From Doryteuthis pealeii (Eukaryota > Mollusca > Cephalopoda > Myopsida > Loliginidae), in the NCBI GenBank assembly GCA_023376005.1, contig CM042151.1, forward strand, positions 81,140,199-81,204,198: a DNA stretch of 64,000 bases, written 5' to 3'. The position numbers and the translations under genes are program-made. The notes beneath the pieces were generated by a model. It worked only from the letters and a program-made list of their open reading frames with translations, searched no databases and was not told where the DNA came from. How positions within the stretch are numbered: position 1 is the stretch's first letter; each line of letters starts with the position of its first letter. Below, in pieces: positions 1 through 11,602 of the stretch.

Positions 1-804
1 TAACATGCCAACACCTCCAACTATTGGCCCTTACACTCTACGGTAAGAAATAGCAACTGTCAGCAAAGGTCCCCTTCAAATAAACAACTTGTGTGTGGTC
101 ATGTCGAGAGCCCTAAGTACCTATATAAATGTGTCTCTACAGTCTTCCTATTTTCGCGTCATCGCACATCCAGTGTCCCATAAGCCCCGAGCTGATGAAT
201 GTAAGTTTTGCCCTCAGAAACTACCTGCCTTATTAAATTTTTAGTAATCTGATGTCGTTCACGAAAAACGAGGGATACAGTGTTAATATCTAGATAGTCC
301 CCAAGTTTTTGTTCTTAAGGGTTTCGATTGCGTTGATACCCCCAACGTCTATTGCCCAAGGAGATGCAATGGTCTTTTGACATGTTTGGACCAAAATCAT
401 AGGGAGTCTCTGTTGTAAGTGATGGAGTACACTCCTTTAAAACACACTCATGATATAGCTAGCCCCATCAGACAGTCCAGCCATCCTGCCTTTGTTTAGT
501 ACCTGTGTAGAGGGTCTCATCGTCCTGGTTGTTCCCCAAAATTATTAAAATATCAAAAAATGAGAACAACTTCAGAATTCTTATTAAAAGCCCCAAGAGT
601 TTTGAAGAGATTACATTGAAAATTTCTCTCTGAGTAAAACAAGAGACGATCCAGTGACAGCTCCACATCAATAAGACTTGAGTAATCCCTTGAATATAAC
701 CTAACAGTAAAAATGGTTATTTCCAGCGCATCCAAATTAACCCACAACACATGGCATTGTATCATTGTTTGGTTGAGCATTCTTTTGTTTTTCAGAGCTA
801 TCAC

Positions 805-1562
805 AATTACTACTCAAACTGGGTCCATTAATGCGACAAAAGTTTTCGAAAATAAATAAATTCTAATGGATAATACAATTGAATATTGTTAATACTCAAC
901 TCACGCTTGTCTATTTAACCCGTATGAGATGGACCCGTAACAGGCTATCTACCTATCTACTGGGATACAGAAGTGGACCAGGAGAGCAACACTCGGTGAG
1001 AAGAGGGGTGACTCCACCCACATTAGCTAACCAAACCTCCAAAAAGCTGGAAACCTCAACGCGAGTCAGATAGAGTGTTAACATCATTGCGCGGCAAAGG
1101 AACTTTCCATAATATGAGAACCACATCCCCTCTATACCAGTATCACGAATTAAATTTTCAATAAAAAGACGTTCGAGGGACTTTCCTATAAGGCCAATAT
1201 GGTTCGAAATAATATCAGATGGAGTGCTCTAGAGGCTTGACATTAGGCCAGTCTATTGGAATACGAAAGGGGCACTCCTGTTCGAGATAATGTCCGCACC
1301 AATTCCTATATGTCCAAGACTATGGGTCCCGACACAGAGAACCTTAAGATGTGTCATCTATATGACTAAAGCGGCATCCAGCACACCTGACATGTCAGCC
1401 ACACCTGGGAGTTCTACCCGTTTAATCATCACGGCGAGCGTCCCAAGTCCCCGATGGCCAACATAGGTGGCTTTCCGAATGCGCGGGAAGCTACTCTATA
1501 CCCCCTCTGCAGAGGTTGCTGTCAGGTGCGCACTTCTAAACACCCCAGCCGGACAGGGGCGC
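805..1562 (-). mobile_element. Family A SINE-like element, error-laden copy
   Basis: The order of landmarks matches the clean copies at 11603-12206 and 22108-22695: the poly-tail side, a stretch meaning 'ATTTAACCCATAGATGGGACC', 'CCAAACCTCC', 'CAGATAGAGT', 'CCTCTGCAGAGG' and the 5' end 'CAGCCGGACAGGG'. It is about 150 bp longer than the clean copies because of interspersed extra bases. Edges are approximate. Confidence 0.6.
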
Positions 1563-1599
1563 AGAGCAGTTTTCACTGTTTAGAGTTCTTGTATATATT

Positions 1600-3480
1600 A
1601 GGGAAATGCCAGCATAATATAAGATCAAATGTTTGAGTACAACGATTTCCTAATATTATGCCAAGTTTAAAGTTTACATTATAATTTCTCTCATTAACAT
1701 CTAAAAAATTATCATGCAGCTCATGCCCGACACGTAACTTTTTTCATGAAACCGTCCCGAACAAAAATTATCAACCGTCCAAATTTGTGCTTCCGATGCG
1801 TCGACTACTTCTGTCTTCCGATAAGGCAATTCATTATTCTTATTTTATATGTTCATTAGTCCATCATCCGTATACTTTCTGCTCACTCGAGTGCAGTAGC
1901 ATTAAATAACATTTGATTATAAAACCAGTGAAAAGCTGAAGCAGAGCTGAGGCTAATATCGGATAATACAATATGAGGGTCTACACTAGGAGTAACTTGA
2001 GAAGTCCAAACCCTTCCTAGTGCTTTGGTCCTATAAGCATCTCAAAAATCCAAAATCCCAATTTAGAATTAGCGTTGATATGTACCGCTTTACCAAAGAT
2101 TACCAGACCGCGTCTAAGTAGAGGCATAGATGAATCTAGTCCTAACAGTAATTAAACATCTCCACTCACTAAACATAATATTCACTATAATGCTTTAAAT
2201 ACCACCTGCAAGGGTGCCCTAACCTTCGTTGTCAGGTCAGCCACCTTCTAGACGAATCACTCGGACCGCCAATAATTGGATGTGAGTACCTAACTTAATT
2301 TGGGATAAGATAATTTTAACACAATAAGTCCAAGGTAATGATACTAATTATCACCCGGATAGTATATGATCTGTATCATAAGCCGCCAGGTATACACGGA
2401 AGATCAACAATTAAATGTCGAAGAACAGCTACTGCAGAGCAATCTGTTTAAAGAAGCTCAATACAGAGTCAGACCTGTTTTTATTCAAATTATTTCAGTG
2501 CACAATATAATTAGCACAAATTAAATTCCTGAGGGACTTGACTTTAGTTTTCTTACGCCACCCTCTACATTTAGGCAGATTGCCAGGTTATGCTGGCGTC
2601 TATCTAGTAGTCTTATAAAGCCTATTAATACATCAATAACACATGTAGCATGTAAGAATAAACCAGAGTAATGAATATGGATTTAATATATAGTATTTTA
2701 TTCTTTGCACTCATTTTGCACACCCTTCTTTGAGTTGCGTGAAATAAAACAATACCAACTACACTATTGTGGCCATCTATACCGCTCTGGCCTGTCCATC
2801 AGTTGTTACCTTACCAATCTATCGGTAATCATCATAAGTTTTCAAAGCTATTGTGATGCGTCTACAACAGTCAAACTATATCAAACTATATCAAAATGAT
2901 TTCCAAAGATGATTCATAGTGCTATGCTTGGAATAGAGCATAAGTCTTGTAAAATCTATAGACGAAGAATAAAGTAAGAAGCAGTACTACCCAAATCATT
3001 TACAAAGATACACTCTGATAGAAAGCTAAGAGTAGACAAATGGACCGAAATGTATGAATGACCATTACACAATAACAAAGGTTTATGTGATTCTGTATTT
3101 GATTAATATGTATGCATACACAAACCCTCGTGGTTCTGCTTGGATCATCTAAATTGATCCGAAACATCTTCTTTAGCAACACCCTTTATGCCAATTCATA
3201 CAAATATTACAATAAAGTATACAATTTTTTAATTCAATATATCATAAAAGTAACCACCGTGAACCAAAGCTCTGTAGGAAAACCCAAAGTACTTTGTTTT
3301 AAATATTGATTATTGTGTGGTAAAGATACAACAAGAACACCCTCATTTTTATGATAAGTTCAATTTTTATCTTTTCCATTAAGAGGGTTTTATTATTTTA
3401 AGAATAATAATCTGCGTTATTTGAGCTAACCACTCCAATAATTGTACCCCCTACACCCTCATTACACTCTTTATAACCCG
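1600..3480. other. No recognisable feature (noisy sequence)
   Basis: Within the low-fidelity block. The longest open frames are about 60 codons and show no recognisable protein. I see no tRNA, clean repeat or microsatellite. Confidence 0.5.
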
Positions 3481-3790
3481 TATATTGTTTTAGCAACCGC
3501 GTTTCAGTTCTGAATATGCGCTCCTGGCGCAATAATCTTCAAGAAAAGGTAATTTCCTTGTTCGGAACTCGAATATCCTTTATGGAATGTCGGACTGCGG
3601 AGAAACCTAATCTTGTCGTAATCGTGGCAGCCCTAATTCAAACAAAGGGGTACATAAAGCTTTGGACACCTAAACACCTTATATTCAGTCAGGCGGTTCC
3701 GGGTTATCCTGTTCTTTCACTTCTGCTAACACTATATATCTTGGTGTGGGTAGTGGGAAGCGTCCCGTGTTATATTATTTTTCTATAGTC
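3480..3790. repeat. Family D repeat, error-laden copy
   Basis: Phrases such as 'TTATATTCAGTCAGG' followed by 'TTATCCTGTTCTTTCAC' and 'CTGCTAAC' match, with insertions, the centre of the family D element seen cleanly at 53840-53900. The 90-codon open frame over it (3516-3788) is a product of the noise and not a gene. Confidence 0.4.
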
Positions 3791-5640
3791 ACTTTGTCGC
3801 TGCTTTCAGGATTGAAACTCGGATATCCAGAGCGTACCCAAACTGATCACTTAAAGAACTGTCTTTATTATCTCTATACTACCTTTATTCCCACTATATG
3901 ACCATGTGGTCCATATTGCGTACATAATGAAAGAGTTATTTTATTGTCGTTTTGCACTTATATTCATATCCGTCTTCACACCATTTGGTTTAAGCCTGTG
4001 ATGTCTTCCATACAGCATAGGTGCACTCATCCACTTATCCTCTGGGTCTATCTTCTGATGACATTATTGTGTCCTAATCCTTTGATAATACGTCTTGTTG
4101 GCCTGCCAGCAGCCTATCTACCAAACGTGTCTATAAATTTTACAATAGATAACATTTATCTTCAAACTCACTTTAATTAATCTATCTAACCATAGACTGA
4201 GCAATCAACCTAATTTAAGGTAAGCAACCCACCTCCCCAGTCTATCCATAATGCGTTAAACCTGGTTTTGTCAGATAGATACGGTCTCTCGATGATAGGT
4301 CAAATCATGAGCTCCGCATCAGGCTTTCAACTTATGTAATTACAGAGATGCCGGTATTGCCCTTAACATGTTGTAAGCGCATAGTCCCATACTATTTTAT
4401 ATATCTACTTGTCTTGGTTTGAGCAAGTGTCTAGTTCCAACCCCCAAGGGCGTGGCTTTGATGCCTACTCTCTATCCGATTCAGAGCGGAACACTGTTCT
4501 GTTCATGTGGTAGAATAGGAGAGCTAAATGCGATGATAGCCACCATCTATTATAGTCAAAAAGTGCCCTGTTTAATTCAGACTATTTCCTCCCACTTTAT
4601 ATATTGATTAATTAATGCCTGGTTATCTATGCGTACCAAAAACGGGTATTTGTTACAACGCTGGGCGATTGTCGTCATTTGCCCGACATAATACAAGCTT
4701 ACAATCATCATGCGAAAGTGAATCTATATGGTCACAAGAGTTAGAACCTCTATGGTTGATCTTTCTCGAGCCTCCTCGTGTCGTGGGCGCCTCTGTATCT
4801 CTCTATAAGACCGAGTTAACCCAGAAGACCATACAAAAGACACGACACGTTAAACTTCCTGTTAAGCTCTTTCAAATCATTAGGTACACAAACCAACATC
4901 TGACACCCTTACTACTAGCGGTACACACGCGACTCGCACGTCCATAATAATGACCAGGAAAAGCATAGACGAGGAATATTTTCGTCTACTGTTCTACTAT
5001 CAACATCACCTCGATGACTCCGTTCGGGCGTACATAACCTCGTTCAAGAATTACCAGGCAACCCTTGTGTGCCACCCTCCTTTCTGTACACCTTTACTTC
5101 CTCCTCTATTTCTTCTTCTCTACTTTTCTATAGCAGCTCCACCTCAACAGTGCAGTATATATCATCACAATCCATCAAACTAGCGATGGGACTTCAATAA
5201 TCATGTTACACCCCAGTTGGAACTTCACTGGACTTACAGTTATCATAAAATACAGAACACTGAGAAATCCCTCAAGCACCACCTCAACAATACTAGACCT
5301 GATATAAAAAGCGTTGGCGCTCGTGTGAATTTGGCAAACCTGTAGAAAAGGTTATAATAGGGGTCAGTCAAAACAAAGTCATCGTATTGGGTGCTAAGGC
5401 TTCGACCCAATGAGAACCCCTGATGATCAGAATAAGAGCCTCTCTGGAACACCCAAACCGATACTCAGAGATCTCTACTGAGTACTTATGGGCCGAAAAT
5501 GAAATATTAGAAGGACAACAATCCGTTACTAAAATCACAAAAGATACTAATATTGAAAAAATAAGAGCAATAAAACTGATTTTAAGTGTCCACCTTAATT
5601 TATCTGTGTTCGCTATATTCTCTAAACTGTGATAAACATA
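3790..5640. other. No recognisable feature (noisy sequence)
   Basis: Still in the low-fidelity block. A 110-codon frame at 4615-4947 is the longest and resembles nothing I recognise. Frames of this length arise by chance where random insertions have removed the usual AT-rich stop density. Confidence 0.45.
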
Positions 5641-6400
5641 TTTTGATGTCCTGTTGGAAGACAATTTCTCTGAATGTTAATGAAGGCTTATATGAGTTAG
5701 ATTATCTGCATTATTCAGACTCTGTGTGTCCTACATCTTTATTTGATCAAGGTCGCTACCTAATCGTTTCAAGCAACTGAGTAATGCACCTATTCGGTCC
5801 TTCTTCTCAGGTATTTCTTGTTATTAGGACACTTATTGAGAACAATAATATCTTGCAGGACCCATACAAGTGAGAACCCTGATTACGAAAATTACTATGC
5901 TAGACGCCGAACTCAGCAACAACTTATCTTGTCATAGTGGGAAGACACATCACGGAACCTTTGAACCTAAACCCTTCTATTCAGTCCACGAGGGTATCCT
6001 GTTCTCATTCTGCTAACCGTAGGAGTTGTCCCCCATTCAGGAAGGAAGTATTTTCAGAATTTCTGGCGTTCAATCCTGAGCGCAGCTAGTAACATAAAAA
6101 ATAAATTAACACCAAACTCCTACCGCAGCTATGCCGTTAGCGGAGATGAGAAACAGGCATATCTCCGTGGATGAAAAAGGTAGATTCAAAGTTCCGTGAT
6201 GGCTCCCAACTATGACAAGAAAAGTTCCTGATTACGAAAACGGAAGTTCCCGAGTCTGAGAAGGTTCCCAAGTCCAACAAGAAAATACCTTGAAAAGTCC
6301 CGAAAGGGCATATCAGTCTGAAAACGTTTGTACAGGATAACAATAAAGATGAGGACAATAGTCTGAATAACACAGATTGTTACAATTGTTCCATTCCTAC
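5640..6400. repeat. Family D palindromic repeat, error-laden copy
   Basis: Runs from a corrupted 'TTTCTCTGAAT...GATGAGGC' head through 'GGTATCCTGTTCTCATTC' and 'GTTCAATCCTGAGCG' to 'GATGAGGACAATAGTCTG'. This is the same order as the clean copy at 53005-53485, with many inserted bases. Both arms of the palindrome are represented. Confidence 0.55.
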
Positions 6401-6711
6401 CAAATTTCCCTCATAGCTGTACCCAAATTCCCATCAACTGCGACCTCTAAGCAAAAGGACCAATACCCAGACCTCAGTGTTGGTTCACAGACAAATAAAA
6501 AAGCATGCCAGGGTCTCCACATTAGTGACTTTTAGTGTAAACAAGTGACACGTGTGAAGCTTGCTGCCAGCAGTTACAGAAGGATCACAGTGGAGGGAGA
6601 GCCACTGTGAGCAGCTTAAAGTAAGGCAAAGAGTTAAGACAAACTTATGGAAAAAAACAAAATTTGAGAAAAAAAATAAAAGGAGCAAAAAAAATGAAAA
6701 CAGAACAGTTG

Positions 6712-6985
6712 ACCCTATACCTTAGGCACCGCTTTTTGCGATCTCGAAATTCATAAGTACATTTTTTTCATTTAAAACACCGTTCAACATCCGCTTAGGC
6801 GTTAGGGTTAAGCGGTTATATGGGTTAGTTTTATTTATAACTTAAGAAAAAAACTCTAAAAATCGTCTGGTTAACAAACAACTGGTTGTTGACGCGTTTA
6901 ATTTAAATGAAAAAATGTAACTTATGAATTGAATTGCAAAGGGCGTGCCTAAAGTCAATGGTCAACAAAGTTAAATAATAATGAA
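6712..6985. mobile_element. M3 fold-back MITE, error-laden copy
   Basis: Corresponds to the clean elements at 20482-20716 and 34499-34720: 'TTAGGCACC', 'GATCTCGA', 'AAAAATCGTCTG' and the inverted return 'AGGGCGTGCCTAAAGTC'. Extra bases interrupt each block, so the noisy region extends at least to here. Confidence 0.5.
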
Positions 6986-6989
6986 CAAC

Positions 6990-8090
6990 AACTTGATTTT
7001 AAGGAGTTTTATTTGGAAAATACATTTAAGTAATATTTAAATTTCTTAGATAAAGCATTATCAAATCATCTGATATCTGTTTTAGATTTCATTCTTCTGA
7101 TGCTTTTTATGGCAACACCCAGATTGTCACATGAGCAATGTGAATTGGAAAATACATTCAAGCTATTTCCAAGAGACTAAAATGTCTATTTTGCAACTAA
7201 TGTCAGAATAAGCAAGATTTGTTCATTTTCCAGCCTATAAAGACATTAAATAAAGATTGCATATTTATATTTATTTTAATACATTATGTAAATAATTTAG
7301 TTCTTTCTTCAGAATAAAGGAAAAACACATCCAGTATTACCAGGACAAGCCGTAGCCATGTAAGTACTGTTATATGTCTTGTTCTTTGATAGTATCCACC
7401 CAGGTCGGTTGAGCAGACTCCATCCATTCAAAGCATGGAATAGGAAGATGCAAGAGGTCCCCAACCCACATGCAGACACTCTTGTGTGCCGCTGATCATA
7501 CAGCAGACAGGGACCAATAGGAACAAAAGTAACCATCGGATTTTGATTGCAGATGCCTCTTGGAATTTCACCAGAGCTCCTTTGGCCAGGGTTTGTTGGC
7601 TCTAATACCACTGACAGTGCCAGAACTGGTCTGCCTTGGGTGGGCCCCTACTTAAGAAAAACTTAAGTTCCTTGACAGCATGACTTAGACATTACACGCT
7701 TTACACCACCAACACCATGAGGAGGGGTTGTCTTTAGAAATAATGTTCCTAGATGGCTATTGAAGTTTTCCCCCAACCCTTTCACAGGTTTTGTCCTACA
7801 GAGTGTTTAGCACCCTACTCACAAACAGGTTAGGATTACCGTTTAATCATTAAATGATCTGGACTTATGAAAACAGATAGTACGCGTTTACATTAGTACC
7901 AGGAACACATTGAGCACCTGTACGGGTTTGCACCACTTGGGCTTTAATAAAGAATCTTGCCAATGTTGTTTGAATAAATTCTGAACCAGCATCCTACAAA
8001 ACAGCAGCTGTTATGGCTGCTTACTTCCATCCCAAACTATCCAAGGCAAAATGCTGGCACCGTTCAGAGAAGTAAAGACAAACTGATTAA
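6990..8090. other. Unidentified AT-rich stretch
   Basis: About 1.1 kb without a feature I can name. A 100-codon minus-strand frame (7309-7611) has no recognisable domain. The stretch ends in weak similarity to the LINE tail that starts near 8095. Confidence 0.4.
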
Positions 8091-8094
8091 TCAA

Positions 8095-8200
8095 TGTTCT
8101 CTTAGGACACACCAATATAGGCAGACCAGCAAAAACTTACATCATCAGCTCTATGGACACTGCGATGCCCGCAAGAGGACTTTCCAAAAGTGATTATTGA
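8095..8200 (+). mobile_element. LINE C-terminal remnant
   Basis: Translated on the plus strand, 'GHTNIGRPAKTYIISSM' matches the end of a non-LTR retrotransposon polyprotein family whose C-terminus reads like GHTxxGRPAKTYIxQL. A better copy lies at 30160-30400. Only about 30 residues are readable and stop codons precede them, so this is a dead 3' fragment. Confidence 0.6.
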
Positions 8201-8810
8201 TAGGGGACTGATGGTGAGAGAGAGAAGCAAGGACCATGCATCACCATACCTTGATGGCAATTAAAAAAAAGTAAAGTTTTCAGCGTCCCTAAGTCAGTAT
8301 CAGCTAATAGCGAGTGAGTCTTCCCCTTTCCACTAGCGCATAGACAAACGAGATTGTTTTGGTATCGGAGTTGTAAGAAATAAAGGAAAGTCTTCAATTT
8401 TTAGTTTTCTGAGGCAAAAAAATAGATAGAGCAATAAATACCAAAAAAATGTATTGCACAATTAAAGCTAGTGAAACAATTTTAAATATTTTTGATATTT
8501 TCTTAGGCAATATAAAACAAATTTTATATTAAAAAAAAACAGGCAATGATTTTCTGGTAAAACCTAACATACCTTTTAGAAGAGATCACAAACTTTTTTT
8601 TTAAAATTATTTGTTTAAGTACTTTTCCAATGCAAGTGTTCATGGGGCGAATGAGAAAAATTTGGTAACGAGATGGTTCAAGAAAATTTTGCTGACAAGA
8701 AGCATCTGGAAGCTGCCCAAATTATGCCTCAACATTACCAAAAATTGCAAAACGTTTGATTCCTTTGTGTATGGATTTTAATTTGAAAGCATATAATACG
8801 CAAGCCTAGA
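8200..8810. other. No recognisable feature
   Basis: AT-rich sequence with A-runs. No coding signal or named repeat seen. Confidence 0.4.
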
Positions 8811-8817
8811 AGAATAT

Positions 8818-8992
8818 TACTCTCTCTCTCTCCTTCTCTCTCTCTAAAGGACATACATGCACATTCTCTGTCTTTCTTTCTTTCTTCTCTCTCTTCGATA
8901 TCTCTCTAAAGACACACAATTCTCTTTCTCTTTTTTTTCTTTCTCTCACTCTCTCTCAAAGCACTCTCTCTCTCTCTTTCTCTCTCCAGGTT
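8818..8992. repeat. CT-rich simple repeat
   Basis: Imperfect (CT)n/(TTTC)n pyrimidine tract interrupted by short unique pieces. A shorter CT tract at 9618-9640 precedes a duplicated block, so the tract appears to belong to the duplicated unit described at 8970-9400. Confidence 0.8.
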
Positions 8993-9400
8993 AAAGTAGA
9001 GCCCTCAGAAATTTCTAGATAAGAGCAGCTGTCGTCCTTATTGTTATTAAAGAAAAAATTCCACCGATTCTCCAAGAGAATATATCTTATCCTGTATCTT
9101 TTAAGTTAGACTTCTAAAGAATATATCTTGTTCTTTTGTATATTCACATGTATCTTTTAAGTTAGAAGTAAGTGAAAATGTTATTAAGCCATTACAGTTT
9201 CACAAGAATATGCTTTTCTCCAGAGTGTTATGACATACGTTGATTTAGGTTTGAAGTAGGTTGAAAAGTTGATCCACAAACTTCCAAAGACAAGGGTATT
9301 CTTTTCACTGTGTTGCAACGGTGTCTTTTTAGAAGCAGTGCTGCTTGAAAAACGAAAACCCACACATCTTTACAAGAAGAGGAGGGTGAGGTAAATTTCA
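8970..9400 (-). pseudogene. Decayed duplicate of the ZNF-1 3' end
   Basis: Read on the minus strand, 9190-9390 aligns with the ZNF-1 fingers near 10070-10200: 'GTTGCAACACAGTGAAAAGA', 'GAAGTTTGTGGATC' and an 'ATATTCTTGTGAAA' remnant, with frames broken and several Cys/His codons lost. The neighbouring 9090-9180 segment repeats the 'TGTATCTTTTAAGTTAGA' units found at 9735-9930. The CT tract plus 'AGTTTAAAATAGA' landmark at 9630 recurs near 8985. Together these show that a block of about 640 bp, covering the end of the zinc-finger exon and its flank, was tandemly duplicated and the distal copy has decayed. Confidence 0.65.
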
Positions 9401-9734
9401 ATTTACCTCGCTAGTTGAGGTAGGCTTGAAAGGTTATTTAATCTGAGTTGGTATGCGAATTCTATTTTGTTTAACCAGAGACCAGGTCTGACTTGTGATG
9501 TATAGGAGCTTCCAGAATGCTAGAAGGAGAAACTGGAACTAACATAGTATTTATCGTAAAACATATTGATGTTATTGGCCATTGGCCGCAAATTAGGAGT
9601 TAATAATAAAAATATTACTACTCTCTCGCTCTCTCTCTCCAGTTTAAAATAGATTCCTAGGGAATGTTTCTAGAAGAGCCGATGTGCTCCTTTATGTTAA
9701 AAAAAAAATATTTACACAAGTTTAAGAGAAATAT

Positions 9735-9960
9735 TCTTCTGTGTATTCACTTGTATCTTTTAAGTTAGATTCAAAAGAAAATATAAATTGTCATTTGTAT
9801 ATTTCACTAGTACTTTTTAAGTTAGAATCAAAGGAATATATTTTGTCTTCTGTGAATTCACTTGTATCTTTTAAGTTTGATTCAAGAGAATTTACATTGT
9901 CTTTCATGTAATCACTTGTATCTTTTAAGCCAGATTCAAGGGAATATATCTTCTGTTCGT
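9735..9960 (-). repeat. 54-bp tandem units at the ZNF-1 C-terminus
   Basis: Units of about 54 bp centred on 'TGTATCTTTTAAGTTAGA' repeat three or more times. Inside the ORF they encode an 18-residue unit of the form YSLESxLKDTSxxxxD. It keeps the zinc-finger core spacing 'SxLK' but has lost all Cys and His. The array runs past the stop codon at 9791 out of frame, so it is a DNA-level minisatellite grown from finger sequence. Confidence 0.6.
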
Positions 9961-11056
9961 CTTGAATTTGCTCAGGACTTTTTAAGTCAGGGTTAAGAGA
10001 AAATCCCAAGTCACATAATTCTGAAGGCTTTTCTTTGGAACTTTCTTCAGTGTGTATAGGCATGTGCTGTTTTAGGGTTGAAATACTCAAAAATGTAGAC
10101 CCACAAACTCCACAAGAATACGATTTCTCTTCACTATGTGTTGCAACATGTCTTTTCAATGCGGCACTATTTGAAAACGAACATCCACATACTTTACAAG
10201 AATATGGCTGCTCTCCAGTGTGCACTAGCATATGCCTTTTTAAGTTAGAATTAAGCGAGAATGCAACCCCACAAATTTCACACACATAGGGTTTTTTCAC
10301 CCGTGTGCGTTCGTATATGTAGCTTTAGAATAAATCCATGGGAAAATGCACATCCACATACTTCGCAGAATAGGGTTTCTCTCCAGTATGCGTTTTAAAG
10401 TGTCTCTTCAAAGCTGAAGTGCTTGGAAAATGCAGCACCACATAGTTCGCAAGAATAAGGCCTTAGTCCCGTGTGTATTCGCAAGTGTATTTTCAGATCT
10501 GAACGCTTTAGAAATGTAGACTCACAAATATCACAAGAATACGGTTTCTCTCGGTATGTGCTTGCATGTGTTTTTTTTCAAATTTGAACTGTCTGAAAAA
10601 CAAAAATCCACATACTTCGCAAGAGTAAGGTTTCTCTCCCGTGTGTCTTCTAATATGCACTTTGAGATGATATTTCTGCGAAAATGTCGATCCACACATT
10701 TCACAAGAAAACGGCTTCTCTCCAGTATGGGTATGCAAGTGTCTTTTCAATGATGAACCCCCTTGAAATGCGGATCCACAAACATCACAAGAATAGGTTT
10801 CTCCTTGGTGTGTGTTAGTATGTGCCTTTTCAAACCGGAACTGTCTGAAAATATGGACCGGCACAATTCACAAGAGTATATTTTCTCTTTAGCGTGCGTT
10901 TCCATGTACGTACTTAAGGCTGACTCCATCTTTGTCTTCTCACTGATTGTGGTAACAAATACGACATCCAAATAAAACTTGAGAAGATCGGAACCATTGG
11001 TCTTCAGTTTTTTCTGATGTGAATGTACAACTTCATTGCTTACCACATTGGAAAAT
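9791..11056 (-). pseudogene. ZNF-1: poly-C2H2 zinc-finger exon with multiple indels
   Basis: A nuclear DNA-binding protein of the poly-C2H2 type would be expected. About ten fingers can be traced from 10.9 to 10.06 kb by following the reading frame across breaks. They include [68 protein letters not shown] and CGVCGSTFLSISTLKQH. A 3' splice site (pyrimidine-rich tract ending TTTTACAG) is placed so that the exon begins at 11056 in the frame of the first finger. No ATG lies in that frame before finger 1, so earlier exons are needed. At least five frame breaks occur, all small indels and several in homopolymers (near 10797, 10560, 10450, 10375 and 10292), with no nonsense substitution in the fingers. 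The tail is a finger-derived 54-bp repeat. It may be a young pseudogene, or a functional exon with consensus errors, given the noisy sequence nearby. Confidence 0.75.
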
Positions 11057-11080
11057 CTGTAAAATAATAAAATAAAAGAG
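11057..11080 (-). promoter_or_regulatory. 3' splice site of ZNF-1 exon
   Basis: On the minus strand 'TTTTATTATTTTACAG' is followed by ATTTTCCAATGTGG, which opens in the frame of the first finger. The pyrimidine tract and CAG/AT junction fit a metazoan acceptor. Confidence 0.5.
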
Positions 11081-11441
11081 GTATGAATAAAAAGGTAAAA
11101 TAAAGAAATTTAATAAAAATATGAAAGAGACTTGTTTCACTTTAATAGAGAAAGCTTGGTTTAAAAGATAGAGAAGTAATCAAATACCAACAAAAAAGAG
11201 ACCCAACCTCTACTGTGTATTTAAAATTAGTAATATTTGTTCTTCTTTAAAAAATTTCTTATCTGTTAAAATATTTTAACAGCTCCTGAAGGCTCTTTAA
11301 AAAAAAACAATGTTTTGTTTTTTAAAAGAAAAAAATGCCTCACTCCAAAAAAGGACAAGATGGTCTACTAATTTTTTTTTTTTTTACATAAACCAAAAAA
11401 AAAAAAAAATACCCCAGAAAAATATCAAAATGGATCTATTG

Positions 11442-11477
<36 letters not shown>

Positions 11478-11600
11478 ACAAAAACCAACATTAATACTTT
11501 ACATTTTATCTATTTAGGACATTTGATTCTTTTAGAACACCTTAAAACTGTTTTCAATCTCTTCAAATTTAAATCTAAAAACCTATGAAATAGCAGAATA
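11060..11600. other. A/T homopolymer-rich intergenic
   Basis: Contains a T-run near 11372, an A-run near 11397 and an uninterrupted A-run of about 30 at 11442-11473. No gene seen. The 92-codon frame here is poly-lysine/phenylalanine from the homopolymers. Confidence 0.6.
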
Positions 11601-11602
11601 GA

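Larger units (their letters stand above)
1..6990. other. Low-fidelity (unpolished) sequence block
   Basis: Repeats that are clean elsewhere in the window are present here with dense scattered small insertions: the 600-bp SINE-like family A near 805-1562, the palindromic family D near 3480-3790 and 5640-6400, and the M3 fold-back near 6712-6985. Long homopolymers and microsatellites, common in the other 57 kb, are absent until about 6.6 kb. Insertion-rich noise with broken homopolymers is what raw long reads used as gap-fill look like. Old diverged DNA would show substitutions and deletions as well. The right edge near 7.0 kb is approximate. ORFs inside should be ignored. Confidence 0.7.

Noticed and set aside
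4615..4947. 110-codon open frame in the first 7 kb
   Set aside because: Lies in the low-fidelity block and has no domain. Random insertions lengthen frames in AT-rich DNA.
10035..10289. 84-codon plus-strand frame opposite ZNF-1
   Set aside because: Antisense of finger DNA with no independent protein signal.
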